A DNA stretch of 64,000 bases. Origin: Bog-473 sp963817735. Its GTDB lineage: Bacteria; Actinomycetota; Acidimicrobiia; Acidimicrobiales; RAAP-2. Shown piece by piece: positions 15,199 to 24,529 of this stretch. The position numbers and the translations under genes were made by a program. The notes below the pieces were generated by a model that saw only the letters and a program-made list of their open reading frames with translations, searched no databases and was not told where the DNA came from. The stretch's first letter is position 1. Every line of letters starts with the position of its first letter. The stretch covers positions 1-64,000 of the forward strand of contig CAWFPP010000016.1 of assembly GCA_963817735.1 (NCBI GenBank). Reading direction: 5' to 3'.

Positions 15199-16427
15199 GG
15201 CGCAGTCAGCAGGTCGTAGAAGGCGGTGTAGTTCCCTATGACATCGACCACCTCGTCGGACCCCGCCGCGGCGCGGGTCACCGCCAGCACGGGGTCAGGC
15301 TCGGTGGTGTGCGTCACGCCGGCGTAGTGCAGGCGCACCGAGAGGTCGCGGTAGCGGTCGCCGGTGACCACGACGGCGCGCCCGGCCAGGCGCTCGTAGG
15401 GGACGTCCCACAACCAACTGGGATCGGCGCCGTCCGCGATCCGGGCGTTGATGCTGATGACGAGCGGCGCGTCCGACCCCGCCACCAGGTCGAGCAGCTC
15501 GCCCCAGCCTGCCGGGTTCTTGGCCAGCATGAGCCGGGCCCGCACCCCACCGAACGACCGCACTGTGAAGCGCCCCGCCACCTCCTCGACCCCCTCCATG
15601 GCGACGAGGGCCTCGAGGGCATCGACACCGGAGACCTCGGCGGCGACGGCGGCCATCAACGCGTTGGACTGGTTGAAACGGCCGGGCAGGGACAGCCGCA
15701 CGGGTGCGCTGCGCCCGTCGGCCCACTCGCCGCGGGCCGTGCCATCCGCCGCGACGACGAGCGTCGCCTCCGGATCAGGTCGGGAATAGTCACAGCTCGC
15801 ACAGGACCAGCCGCTCGCGGTGAACGTGATGCGACCCTCGCACGAGGGACAGCCCACGGCATCGTGCTGCCAGCGCAACCCGGCCCCCACCCAGTGCACG
15901 TCGCGGGCCGCCCCCGCCCCCCACACCACGAGGGGGTCGTCGGCGTTCGCCACGACATGCGTGTGCGGTGCGGCCGCCAGCGCTGCCCGCCAGCTCCCGG
16001 CGATCATGCGCACCTCGTTGGTCCGGTCAAGCTGATCGCGCGACAGGTTCAGGAGCAGCACGGCCGAGGCCGCCGTGGCCGTGAGGACGCGCGGCAGGTA
16101 CACCTCGTCGGTCTCGAGGACGGCGCGCCGCGCCTTCGTGCCGGCGAGCGCGGCAACGTGCCCCGGAGGCATGTTCGACCCGGTCTCGTTGCTTACGACC
16201 TCGACACCCGACGCGCCAAGCGCCACCGTGAGGAGGCGCGTCGTGGTGGTCTTCCCGTTGGTGCCCGTGACGAGGGCGACCTGGCGCCCCGCGCTCAGAT
16301 GCTCGAGCAGCCGGCGGTCGAGGCGTAGGCCGGCCCGGCCTCCGGCCACGGTGCCCTGGCCACGCCCGAGACGACGCGACGTGGCGTTGACGGCGCGCGT
16401 CGTTGCACTGGCGAGCTGCGCCCTCAC
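15195..16427 (-). CDS. murT: MurT, ligase subunit of lipid II isoglutaminyl synthase
   Basis: The 410-residue product is a Mur-ligase-family ATPase with the P-loop VTGTNGKTTTTRLL, the ETDEVYLP segment, a Cys4 zinc ribbon (CPSC and CASC about 16 residues apart) typical of MurT, and a C-terminal DUF1727 domain. It activates the D-Glu alpha-carboxylate of lipid II for amidation with ammonia from GatD. The GTG start overlaps the upstream HAD-PlsC stop (GTGA), so three envelope genes are translated as a chain. Confidence 0.92.
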   Translation of the reverse strand: MRAQLASATTRAVNATSRRLGRGQGTVAGGRAGLRLDRRLLEHLSAGRQVALVTGTNGKTTTTRLLTVALGASGVEVVSNETGSNMPPGHVAALAGTKARRAVLETDEVYLPRVLTATAASAVLLLNLSRDQLDRTNEVRMIAGSWRAALAAAPHTHVVANADDPLVVWGAGAARDVHWVGAGLRWQHDAVGCPSCEGRITFTASGWSCASCDYSRPDPEATLVVAADGTARGEWADGRSAPVRLSLPGRFNQSNALMAAVAAEVSGVDALEALVAMEGVEEVAGRFTVRSFGGVRARLMLAKNPAGWGELLDLVAGSDAPLVISINARIADGADPSWLWDVPYERLAGRAVVVTGDRYRDLSVRLHYAGVTHTTEPDPVLAVTRAAAGSDEVVDVIGNYTAFYDLLTAP

Positions 16428-17845
16428 CGAGGGGGCTTGCTGCGGGCCAGCTCCTCGGCGGTCGGCTCGTGGTGCACCCTCGCCTCGGGCGGCAGCAACG
16501 CCGTGATGGCTTCCATGATGGTGACGGTGTCGGCCTTGGCGTCGGTGAGCGACAGCGGCACGGGCCGTCCCACGCGCACCCTGACCTTGGGCGGGTTGCG
16601 CACGAGAGTGAAGTCGGGCACCCGCGCCGAGCGCGGCCACACCTTCTCGGTGCCCCAGAGTCCCACCGGCACCACCGTGGCGCCGGTCGACGCGGCCAGC
16701 CGCGCCGTCCCCGTCTTGCCGTGCAGCACGGGGTCGAAGAATTCGTACCCGCGCGGGATGGTGCCCTGAGGCAGGACGATCACCACCTCGCCCGCCTTGA
16801 GGGCGGACTCGGCCGCCCGCAGGGGCTCGCCCGAACCACTGCCGCGGTCGACGGCGATGCCGCCGATGGCCCGGGCGATCGTCCCGACGACGGGAGCGTC
16901 GAAGATCTCCTTCTTGCCCAGGAAGCGCACCGGGCGCCCGATGGCGCTGGCCACGAGCGCCAGCGCGGCCACGTCGAAGTAGCTGCGGTGGTTCGAGGCC
17001 AACAGCACCGGACCGCGCCGCGGCACGTTCTCCACGCCGGCGATGTCGAAGCGCGCGTAGGGGAAGGACAGCTTGCGTACGAACGGGCGCAGCATGTGGT
17101 ACGGCTCGAGCCCGACGACGCTGGGGACGCCGGGCGGACGGTCCCAATGCTCCACCGACCACCGCCGGGCCGTGGCCACCAGGGTCAAGGAGGGATCGGG
17201 ATTGACCGCGTGGGGCGTCCCCACGCTTGAGAGCAGCGGCACGTCGAAGATGCTGTCGCTGCAGGCGTGGCAGTCGGCCAGGTCGATCTGCTGCTCGTCG
17301 GCCCAGGCGCGCACGGCGCGCAGCTTGCCGGTCCCCCAGACGAAGCCCTCGTAGAGGCGGCCCGTGTAGCGGCCCTCCTTCGTCTCATACGACGTCGCGA
17401 TGAGGTCGTCGAACCCGATGGCCTCGGCGAACGGGGCGATCATGTCGGCGGGCGTCGTCGTGGAGAGGACCAGCCGGTGGCCGTCGGCCCGGAAGGCGGC
17501 GAGGCGTTGGGGGGCGAACGGGGCGACGATCTCGCTGAGGGCCGCGACGGCCCGGCGCCCGGCGGCCTGCACCCGTTCTTGTTCCCAGCCCCGGGCCACC
17601 CGGGCCGCCGCTCTGACCAGGCCCATGGAGACGAGGTTCTCGCCCAACCGGTCGTTGACGGCGTAGAGGAGCCTGTCGCCGGGGAGCGAGCGGCCCTCGG
17701 GAAGCACTCCCTCCTCCACCAGGGCGCGGTTGAAGATCTGGCCCGAAGCGCGGCACAGCAGGGTGCGATCGAGGTCGATGAAGACGGCGCTCTTGGCCAT
17801 GGATAGGGAGCCTAAAGCAGTTGGATCGCTGGTCGGAGGGGCCAT
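16424..17845 (-). CDS. HAD-IB hydrolase fused to PlsC-type acyltransferase
   Basis: The 473-residue protein begins with a HAD-IB domain (FIDLDRTLLCRASG with both motif Asp residues, and CSDSIFDVPLL) and ends with a PlsC acyltransferase domain (NHRSYFDVAALA, and LPQGTIPRG in place of the usual FPEG block). The arrangement matches mycobacterial HAD-PlsC proteins of glycerophospholipid synthesis. The start at 17845 is the longest; an ATG at 17800 (MAKSAVF) is equally plausible because neither has a clear Shine-Dalgarno. It leads the murT-gatD group. Confidence 0.87.
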   Translation of the reverse strand: MAPPTSDPTALGSLSMAKSAVFIDLDRTLLCRASGQIFNRALVEEGVLPEGRSLPGDRLLYAVNDRLGENLVSMGLVRAAARVARGWEQERVQAAGRRAVAALSEIVAPFAPQRLAAFRADGHRLVLSTTTPADMIAPFAEAIGFDDLIATSYETKEGRYTGRLYEGFVWGTGKLRAVRAWADEQQIDLADCHACSDSIFDVPLLSSVGTPHAVNPDPSLTLVATARRWSVEHWDRPPGVPSVVGLEPYHMLRPFVRKLSFPYARFDIAGVENVPRRGPVLLASNHRSYFDVAALALVASAIGRPVRFLGKKEIFDAPVVGTIARAIGGIAVDRGSGSGEPLRAAESALKAGEVVIVLPQGTIPRGYEFFDPVLHGKTGTARLAASTGATVVPVGLWGTEKVWPRSARVPDFTLVRNPPKVRVRVGRPVPLSLTDAKADTVTIMEAITALLPPEARVHHEPTAEELARSKPPR

Positions 17846-17984
17846 GGCGCACCGCCGAAAGAGGGCCGGAATTAGGAGAAGGGATCGCCGGGGGGGAGGG
17901 CGATCCCTTCTCGAGACTCATCAGGGCCAGAGGGGGGGCTTCCGAATCCCTGCGGTCTGACATTCATTCTGCCGACCTCTCGGC

Positions 17985-18045
17985 GATCAGTCAAGCAGCT
18001 TTAGGAGATACTTGATATCAGTTATAGTGATGAAAGACGTAACTC
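17985..18045. promoter_or_regulatory. AT-rich divergent promoter region before the LysR gene
   Basis: In otherwise GC-rich DNA this stretch contains ttgatatcagttatagtgatg, with the 8-bp palindrome tgatatca (about 18013-18020) and a TATAGT hexamer shortly after. It lies between the HAD-PlsC/murT/gatD group and the divergent LysR gene, where LysR proteins normally bind T-N11-A type sites. Exact promoter elements cannot be fixed. Confidence 0.4.
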
Positions 18046-18074
18046 TGGCTAGCACTTCGATTCGGGGTGGGTCC

Positions 18075-18983
18075 ATGGAACTGAAACACTTGCAAGCACT
18101 CCTGGGCATCGCGGACACCGGGAGCTTCTCCGCCGCCGCCACGTCCATCGGCACGGTGCAATCGAACGTCTCGGCGCACGTGGCCCGGCTGGAGCGAGAG
18201 CTCGACGTGCAGCTGGTCGATCGGGCCTCGGGCCGCCTGACCGAGGAGGGCGAGGTCGTGGTCGCCCGGGCGCGCCAGGTCATGAACGAGCTCGAGGCCA
18301 TGGTCTCCGACGTGACGGCGCTGCGGGAGGAGGTCGTGGGCACCGTGCGCCTCGGCATGATCGGGACGACCGGCCGCTGGCTGGTGCCGCAGCTCTTCGA
18401 CCTGCTCCGGGTCCGGCACCCGCACATCCACCTCAACGTGGCCGAAGGCTCGAGCGTCCAGTTGGAGCAGCAGTTGGCCTCGGGCCAGCTGGACCTGGCC
18501 GTGGTCACCTTCCCGCTGAGCGGCGACGAGATCATGGCCGCCCAGCTCTTCGACGAGGACCTCGTGGCGGTGCTCCCGCCGGGGCACGTTCTCGGGAACG
18601 AGACGTCGCTCCCGCTCGAGCGACTTTCGGAGATGGAACTCCTCCTGCCGGCGCCGGGCACCGCACTGCGGGCGGAGATCGACGCCGCCACCGTTCCCGC
18701 CCGTGTCGTGTTGCGGCCCACCATGGAGCTCGACGGTGTGCGCCTGATCGCCTCCCTGGCCTTCGACGGCTACGGGGCGGCCATCCTGCCGGCCACCGCC
18801 GTCCCGGGCCACCTGCGGGGACGGTTCTCGGTGCTCCCGATAGAGGGACTCCCTCGCCGCAGGGTCGGCGTGGCGCAGCGGCGGCGGGGGCTGCCGTCCG
18901 CGCCGGCGCGGGCGGTCATCGACGTGCTCGGGGTCGTCGTCAACGACGTCCTGTCCATGCCGGAAGGCATCCACCCCACCTGA
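18075..18983 (+). CDS. LysR-family transcriptional regulator
   Basis: The 302-residue protein starts MELKHLQALLGIADTGSFS, the LysR winged helix-turn-helix (residues 1-60), and continues with a periplasmic-binding-like effector domain (GTVRLGMIGTTGRWLVPQL). The ATG at 18075 fits the family start better than one 21 codons upstream. It is divergent from HAD-PlsC/murT/gatD and might control that group or itself; the effector is unknown. Confidence 0.9.
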   Translation: MELKHLQALLGIADTGSFSAAATSIGTVQSNVSAHVARLERELDVQLVDRASGRLTEEGEVVVARARQVMNELEAMVSDVTALREEVVGTVRLGMIGTTGRWLVPQLFDLLRVRHPHIHLNVAEGSSVQLEQQLASGQLDLAVVTFPLSGDEIMAAQLFDEDLVAVLPPGHVLGNETSLPLERLSEMELLLPAPGTALRAEIDAATVPARVVLRPTMELDGVRLIASLAFDGYGAAILPATAVPGHLRGRFSVLPIEGLPRRRVGVAQRRRGLPSAPARAVIDVLGVVVNDVLSMPEGIHPT

Positions 18984-19018
18984 TCCGGCCGGAGCAGCAC
19001 CGCCGTGGCGGCCTCCCC

Positions 19019-19642
19019 TCAGGCCGGCGATGGCTGTGGCTCCCGCCACATGGTCCAGATCGGCGGCCCGTTGCCGGGGAGCGGCACCTCCTCCACGACC
19101 TCGAAGCCGTGGCGCCGGTAGAAGGGCAGATTGCGCTCCTTGGACGACTCCAGGTAGCAGGGCAGTCCCTCGGCGTCGCAGTGCTCGAGGACCGGCCGCA
19201 TGAGGGCGCCGCCGACCCCCTTGCCCTGTTGTTCCACCGCCGTGCCCAGGCTGGCCAGGTACCAGTGCGGCTCCCGGGGATGCTTGCTCTCCACGAGCGC
19301 CAGCAGGCGCAGCGTGGTCCTCAGGTTGGTGGCGACGTAGGGCAACACGGGCAGCATGGTGAGGATCCCGCTCAGCCCCGTGTGGAGCGGCTTCCCGGCC
19401 GGGGCCCAGATGGCCGAGCCGGCGTAGCCCTCGGCCGTGTAGCAGCCCCCGAACGGGAGGTAGTCGGCCCGCATCTGGGTGCGGAAGTAGACGCGTAGGG
19501 CGGCCTCCCGGCGGGCCTCGTTCCGGAAGATGTGGGACGTGACCGGATCGTCGAAGAAGGTGCGGGCCAGCTGGGCGGACATGGCGGTGACGTCGTCGTC
19601 CGTGGCGCGCCGGACTACTGGCAGGGCAGGTCCGAGATCCAT
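19019..19642 (-). CDS. GNAT-family N-acetyltransferase
   Basis: The 207-residue protein shows the GNAT fold: VRRATDDDVTAM at the start, the acetyl-CoA site QGKGVGGALMRPVLEHC (about 142-158), and NLPFYRRHGFEVVEE at the end. It transfers an acetyl group to an unidentified amine. Its ATG at 19642 lies inside the 3' end of the upstream SGNH gene (28-base overlap), so the two are probably co-transcribed. Confidence 0.85.
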   Translation of the reverse strand: MDLGPALPVVRRATDDDVTAMSAQLARTFFDDPVTSHIFRNEARREAALRVYFRTQMRADYLPFGGCYTAEGYAGSAIWAPAGKPLHTGLSGILTMLPVLPYVATNLRTTLRLLALVESKHPREPHWYLASLGTAVEQQGKGVGGALMRPVLEHCDAEGLPCYLESSKERNLPFYRRHGFEVVEEVPLPGNGPPIWTMWREPQPSPA

Positions 19643-20628
19643 GACGGGGAAGATGGTGGCAGAGGTCCGGGCCACTCGCCACCCGGCGACGCCGCGGCGT
19701 GGTCCTGACCCAGTGCGGCCAGCTCCGGCGCCAACTTCAGGCCGACGAAGATCCCACCCGAGCGCGTGAAGTGGACGCCGTCGCCACAGCGCACGTTGAT
19801 CTGGTCCACGCTCGGCGCGAACGCGTGGCCGGGCGACACGACGGCGTTGAGGTCGAACACGTAGATCCGGCTGCCGGCGGGCCCCGTCGGCGTGGTCGTG
19901 GCCACTTCCCGCATGGTTGCGTTGTCCAGCGTCACGCGCGAGGGCGCGTCCTCGGGCCAGGGCGTCCCGGCGGGCGACGTCCCGCTGTCGTAGTACGGGG
20001 TCGTCATCAAGACGACGCTGGCCCCCCGGGAGCCGAGGACGTCCACGGCCTGGCGGTAGCGGTTGGCCAGGTAGCTGTCGAAGCCGGGCTCGCCGAGGTT
20101 CTGCCACTGGCCCCCGACCTCCTGGTCGAAGGTCTCGCCACGGGCCAGGTAGACGACGACGTCGGGGTTGTAGGCGTCGACCCACCTGCGCCAGGTGTCC
20201 AGGAGCGAGTCGGGGTTCTTGTCGACGTCGCACGGCGCGTCCGGGGCCACCGTGTAGAAGAGCACGCGGATCTGCGTCTGCATGGACAACGAGCAACCCG
20301 GCGTCCCCTCGTTGGCGATCTGCACGTTGTACTGCCGGGCCTCCTCGGCCAGACCGACGCCGAGCGTGCCGGCGATGGAGTCGCCCACCAGGAGGACCTT
20401 GACCGGCTTGGACGACATGGTTGCGGGCGCTGCGGGCGGGGCCGGTGAGAGGTAGGAGGGCGCCGCGGTGGTTGTCGTGGTCGTCGTGGTGGGCGTCGGC
20501 GCCGGGTCGGCCGCTTGCACGGCCGCGGTCGACCCCACCGTGGACGAGGTCGTCGTGGGCGCGCTGACCGCCAGTTGCGACCCCTGCAGCTCAGCTGCCC
20601 CCACCGGCATGAGCGTGCTGACGAACAC
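19615..20628 (-). CDS. SGNH hydrolase domain, probably the detached C-terminal half of an acyltransferase
   Basis: The 337-residue frame holds a Thr/Pro/Ala-rich linker (about 20-75) and then an SGNH/GDSL domain with VGDSIAG (nucleophile Ser about 83) and GDGVHFTRSGG (Asp-x-x-His). In OafA-type proteins this domain follows the membrane acyltransferase and acts outside the cell. Here the frame starts at GTG 20628 inside the preceding gene, offset by one base, with no Shine-Dalgarno. The first residues complete the last hydrophobic helix of the upstream frame, so this is more likely one gene broken by a frameshift than a separate gene. Confidence 0.75.
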   Translation of the reverse strand: MFVSTLMPVGAAELQGSQLAVSAPTTTSSTVGSTAAVQAADPAPTPTTTTTTTTAAPSYLSPAPPAAPATMSSKPVKVLLVGDSIAGTLGVGLAEEARQYNVQIANEGTPGCSLSMQTQIRVLFYTVAPDAPCDVDKNPDSLLDTWRRWVDAYNPDVVVYLARGETFDQEVGGQWQNLGEPGFDSYLANRYRQAVDVLGSRGASVVLMTTPYYDSGTSPAGTPWPEDAPSRVTLDNATMREVATTTPTGPAGSRIYVFDLNAVVSPGHAFAPSVDQINVRCGDGVHFTRSGGIFVGLKLAPELAALGQDHAAASPGGEWPGPLPPSSPSWISDLPCQ

Positions 20629-21922
20629 CGCGCTCGATGGCCGCGGCCGCGCCGATGGGCGCGGCGATCCAGGAGCGCCAGTGCTTGAGGGCGCCGCGGC
20701 GGATCGGCATCTCGACGAGGTCGTAGCTGAGGGCGGCGATGGCCACGGTGACGCCGACCCGGGCCAGGAAGAGCGGGTACACGCCCCAGTGCAGCCGCTG
20801 CCCGGTCATCACCAGGAGAACGGGCCAGTACCAGAGGTAGACGCCGTAGGAGATGCGGCCCCACTGCGGCAGGGGCGGCAGCTCGAGGAGCCACACCACG
20901 GGCGAGCGCGGTGCGGTGGCGCAGCCGAGGATGACGGCGCCCGCCGCCAGGCTGGCCACCATGAACCCGCCGCTGAAGGCGAACGTCGTGCTCTCCGAGG
21001 TCGTGGCCCACAGCGCGGCCGTCCCGGCCACGCCGGCGAGGGCGAGGACCGAGGTCATCCGAGTGAACCAACGGCGGCCGCTGCCCTCGCGCCACAGGGT
21101 CAACCCGATGGCGATGGCCGCCCCGACGAGCAGCGCCTGGGCCCGCGTGTCGGTGCCGTAGTAGGCCCGCGTGGTGTAGCCGTCGGGCGCCAGGACCGCC
21201 ATGAGGACGGCCGACGCCAGCGACCCGAGGCAGGCCACGGCGAAGAGGACGTGCAGCCGGCGCCGGCGCGTCCATGCCGGGTCGGCCCGGACCGGGGCGG
21301 ACCGACCAGGAGCAGCCGGCCGCCGCCGAGCACGTCGACGCCGCGGGTTTCGGCGCGGCGGGTTTCGGCGCGGCGCGGCGGCGTGTGCGGACCGCCCGGC
21401 CGTACCGAGCTTGAGCACACCCAGTACGACGAGGGGCCACACGAGATAGAACTGCTCCTCGATCGCCAGCGACCACGTGTGCAGCAGCGGCGACGGCTGC
21501 GCCGCCAACGAGAAGTAGGTGACGCCGTTGTGAATGGAGTACCAGTTCGAGACGTAGAACATCGTCGAGAGGGCGTCGCCGAGGACATGGGGCGTGGCCA
21601 GCACCGTCGGCTCCACCGCCATGACGATGCCGAGGACGGCGATCAGGAGGAACAGCGCCGGGAGCAGGCGCCGGGCGCGGCCGGCCCAGAAGCGGCGGAG
21701 CCGGATGGTCCCACTGCCGTTCCATTCCCGGACGAGGAGCGAGGTGATCAGGAAGCCCGACAGGACGAAGAACGAGTCCACCCCGTAGAAGCCCCCCGGC
21801 ACCGAGTTCAGCCCGGTGTGGAACGCGATGATCGCCAGCACGGACAGGGCACGGATGCCGTCGAGCCCCCGGATATGGCCCATCGTCGGGCGCCCCCCGG
21901 GTGCGTTAGCGTCCGTGCTCAT
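20591..21922 (-). CDS. OafA/YrhL-type membrane acyltransferase (acyltransferase 3)
   Basis: The 443-residue protein starts IRGLDGIRALSVLAIIAFH and has GGFYGVDSFFVLSGFLIT and LHTWSLAIEEQFYLVWP, the family signatures including the catalytic His. About ten membrane helices follow. It moves acetyl or other acyl groups from the cytoplasm to a surface polysaccharide or glycolipid. The last ~15 residues (ERGVRQHAHAGGGS) are not family-like; the expected helix continues in the SGNH frame. The family is normally a single protein of about 650-750 residues. Confidence 0.85.
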   Translation of the reverse strand: MSTDANAPGGRPTMGHIRGLDGIRALSVLAIIAFHTGLNSVPGGFYGVDSFFVLSGFLITSLLVREWNGSGTIRLRRFWAGRARRLLPALFLLIAVLGIVMAVEPTVLATPHVLGDALSTMFYVSNWYSIHNGVTYFSLAAQPSPLLHTWSLAIEEQFYLVWPLVVLGVLKLGTAGRSAHAAAPRRNPPRRNPRRRRARRRPAAPGRSAPVRADPAWTRRRRLHVLFAVACLGSLASAVLMAVLAPDGYTTRAYYGTDTRAQALLVGAAIAIGLTLWREGSGRRWFTRMTSVLALAGVAGTAALWATTSESTTFAFSGGFMVASLAAGAVILGCATAPRSPVVWLLELPPLPQWGRISYGVYLWYWPVLLVMTGQRLHWGVYPLFLARVGVTVAIAALSYDLVEMPIRRGALKHWRSWIAAPIGAAAAIERGVRQHAHAGGGS

Positions 21923-22044
21923 GCAGTGCCTGGCCCCACCGTTCCCGGCAGAGACCCCTCCGTCCCATACCGGGGAAACGTCCCAGGAGGGCCAATCTCA
22001 CTGCCCCCACATCAACAGGGGCCGCGCTGCCCGATGACCGCGGC

Positions 22045-23034
22045 GTGCTGAGAATCGGCATCCTGGGAGCGGCCCGGATAGCCCCTCCGGCCCTGATCAA
22101 GCCGGCTCGGAGGACGGGGCGGGCGGTCGTCACCGCGGTGGCGGCGCGCGACCCCGCCCGCGCCACCGAATTTGCCCGCAAACAGGGAATTCCCCGTGTG
22201 CTGGGCAGCTACGAGGCGCTGGTCGAGGATCCCGACATCGACGCCGTCTACAACCCGCTCCCCAACGGCCTCCACGGACGGTGGACCATCGCCGCCCTGA
22301 AGGCCGGCAAGCACGTCCTGTGCGAGAAGCCCTTCACGGCCAACGCCGACGAGGCCCGCGCCGTGGCCGAGGTGGACAACGGCAACCCAGGTGTCGTCGT
22401 CATGGAGGCCTTCCACTACCAGTACCACCCGCTCTGCAAGCGCCTCGTCGAGATCGTCCGCTCGGGCGAGCTGGGCAACATCAGCAAGGTGGACGTGGCC
22501 TTCTCGGCCCCGCTGTGGAAGAAGGGTGACATCCGCTATCAGCTTGCCCTGGCCGGTGGCGCCACCATGGACATGGGCTGCTATCCCGTCAGCCTGCTCC
22601 GCCTGCTCGTGCCCGGGCCCCGGGTCATCGACGCCGAGGCCAAGCTCTCCTCCCCCGGCGTCGACCGCGCCATGGACGCGCACTTCTCGTTGCCCGACGG
22701 CGGGAGCGCGCACATCGGCTGCTCCATGTTCTCGTCCTCGGTCCTGCGGCTCCACGCCGAGATCACCGGCGACAACGGCAAGATCTCGGTCTTCAACCCC
22801 TTCAGCCCCCAGTACGGGCACCGGATGAAGGTCACGACCTCCCTCGGCACCCGCAAGGAGCGGTTCAGTCGCAAGCCGAGCTACGACTTCCAGCTCGAGG
22901 CATTCGTGGCCGCGGTCGAGGACGGGGCGTCCTTCCCGACGACAGCGGCCGACGCCATCCGTACCATGGAGCTCATCGACGCCATCTACGCCGCCGCCGG
23001 CCTCCCCCTGCGCCAGCCGACCCCGATCGGCTGA
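22045..23034 (+). CDS. Gfo/Idh/MocA-family oxidoreductase
   Basis: The 329-residue protein has the N-terminal Rossmann motif GILGAARIAPPAL, VYNPLPNGLHGRW and the CEKPF signature (about residues 93-97), followed by the C-terminal alpha-beta domain. Members oxidise or reduce sugars, inositols or related polyols with NAD(P). The start is GTG at 22045. The stop overlaps the next gene's ATG (TGATG), placing it in one operon with TldD/TldE. Confidence 0.88.
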   Translation: MLRIGILGAARIAPPALIKPARRTGRAVVTAVAARDPARATEFARKQGIPRVLGSYEALVEDPDIDAVYNPLPNGLHGRWTIAALKAGKHVLCEKPFTANADEARAVAEVDNGNPGVVVMEAFHYQYHPLCKRLVEIVRSGELGNISKVDVAFSAPLWKKGDIRYQLALAGGATMDMGCYPVSLLRLLVPGPRVIDAEAKLSSPGVDRAMDAHFSLPDGGSAHIGCSMFSSSVLRLHAEITGDNGKISVFNPFSPQYGHRMKVTTSLGTRKERFSRKPSYDFQLEAFVAAVEDGASFPTTAADAIRTMELIDAIYAAAGLPLRQPTPIG

Positions 23035-24527
23035 TGCCGCTCGCGCCCGACGACCTCAGCGCGCTGGCGGATGCGGCACTCGACGCCGCTGCCGGCTGCC
23101 AGGCGGCCGAGCTCCGGGTCGAGCGCATCCGCAGCCAGACGGTCCGCCTGCACGACGCCGAGCCCGAGACGACGGCCGACGACACCAATTTCGGCATGGG
23201 CGTGCGCGTCGTGGTCGACGGCGCGGTGGGCTTCGCCGCCACGGTCGACGTCCGGCCGGACGTGGCGGCCGACCTGGTGCGCCAGGCCCGGGAGATGGCG
23301 CTGGTCACGAGCCGGGCGGGCGGTGGGCGCGTCGAGCTGGCACCCGAGCCGCCGCACGGAGACGTCACGTGGTCGAGCGCGTTCGTCATCGACCCGTCCA
23401 CCGTGCCGCTGGCCGACAAGGTGGCACTGCTGGCCGAGTGGAGCAGGCGTCTCGCCGGACACGAGGTGGTCTCGCACACCTCGGCGTCGCTGCTGGCGGT
23501 GTCGGAGCAGACCTTCCTGGCCGACCTCAACGGGACCCGGGCCACGCAGCACCGGGTGCGCCTGCAGGCGCAGCTCGAGGCGCTGGCGCTGTCGGACAAC
23601 GGCTTCGAGACCATGCGCACGCTGGCGCCACCGGTCGGCCGCGGCTGGGAGTTCCTGACCGGCTCTCCCTCGGCCGGCGCCTGGGACTGGGACGCCGAGC
23701 TGGCCCAACTGCCCGAGCTCCTGGCCGAGAAGCTGCGCGCGCCCTCGGTGGAGGCCGGGACGTACGACCTCGTCGTCGACCCGTCGAACCTATGGCTCAC
23801 GATCCACGAGTCGATCGGGCACGCCACCGAGCTCGACCGGGCCGTCGGGTACGAGGCGGCCTACGCCGGCACCTCGTTCGCCACGTTCGACAAGCTGGGG
23901 TCGCTGGCCTACGGCTCCCCCGTCATGCACGTCACGGGCGATCGCACGGTGGCACACGGCCTGGCGACGGTGGCGATCGACGACGAGGGCGTGGAGGGCC
24001 AGTCCTTCGACCTGGTCCGCGACGGGACGTTGGTCGGGTACCAGCTCGACCGCTCCATCGCCGCCGCCATGGGCTTCGAGCGCTCCAACGGGTGCGCCTT
24101 CGCCGACTCGCCGATGCACGTGCCGATTCAGCGCATGGCCAACGTGTCGCTGGAGCACTCGGGCGAGGACGGCCCCCGTACCGAGGAGCTGATCGCCGGC
24201 GTGGACCGCGGCGTCTACGTAGTGGGCGACAAGAGCTGGTCGATCGACATGCAGCGCTACAACTTCCAGTTCACCGGGCAGCGCTTCTACCGGATCGAAG
24301 GCGGGAAGCTGGCCGGGCAGGTGAAGGACGTGGCGTATCAGGCCACCACGACCGACTTCTGGGGTGCCATGGAGGCCGTGGGCGGCGCCTCTACCTGGGT
24401 GCTCGGCGGCGCCTTCAACTGCGGCAAGGGCCAGCCGGGTCAGGTGGCCCCCGTCTCGCACGGCTGCCCCTCGGTCCTCGTGCGCGGGGTGCGGGTGCTC
24501 AACACCCGCGAAGAGTCCGGTCGCTGA
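23034..24527 (+). CDS. tldD: TldD-family metalloprotease
   Basis: The 497-residue protein has the TldD zinc motif HESIGHATE (His-Glu-x3-His, about residue 257) and the third-ligand region NCGKGQPGQ (about 463), both as in E. coli TldD. TldD pairs with TldE to form a protease that degrades unfolded peptides and matures some modified peptides. No peptide precursor gene is visible nearby. It lies 2 bases before the TldE-like gene, as in most genomes. Confidence 0.92.
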   Translation: MPLAPDDLSALADAALDAAAGCQAAELRVERIRSQTVRLHDAEPETTADDTNFGMGVRVVVDGAVGFAATVDVRPDVAADLVRQAREMALVTSRAGGGRVELAPEPPHGDVTWSSAFVIDPSTVPLADKVALLAEWSRRLAGHEVVSHTSASLLAVSEQTFLADLNGTRATQHRVRLQAQLEALALSDNGFETMRTLAPPVGRGWEFLTGSPSAGAWDWDAELAQLPELLAEKLRAPSVEAGTYDLVVDPSNLWLTIHESIGHATELDRAVGYEAAYAGTSFATFDKLGSLAYGSPVMHVTGDRTVAHGLATVAIDDEGVEGQSFDLVRDGTLVGYQLDRSIAAAMGFERSNGCAFADSPMHVPIQRMANVSLEHSGEDGPRTEELIAGVDRGVYVVGDKSWSIDMQRYNFQFTGQRFYRIEGGKLAGQVKDVAYQATTTDFWGAMEAVGGASTWVLGGAFNCGKGQPGQVAPVSHGCPSVLVRGVRVLNTREESGR

Positions 24528-24529
24528 GC

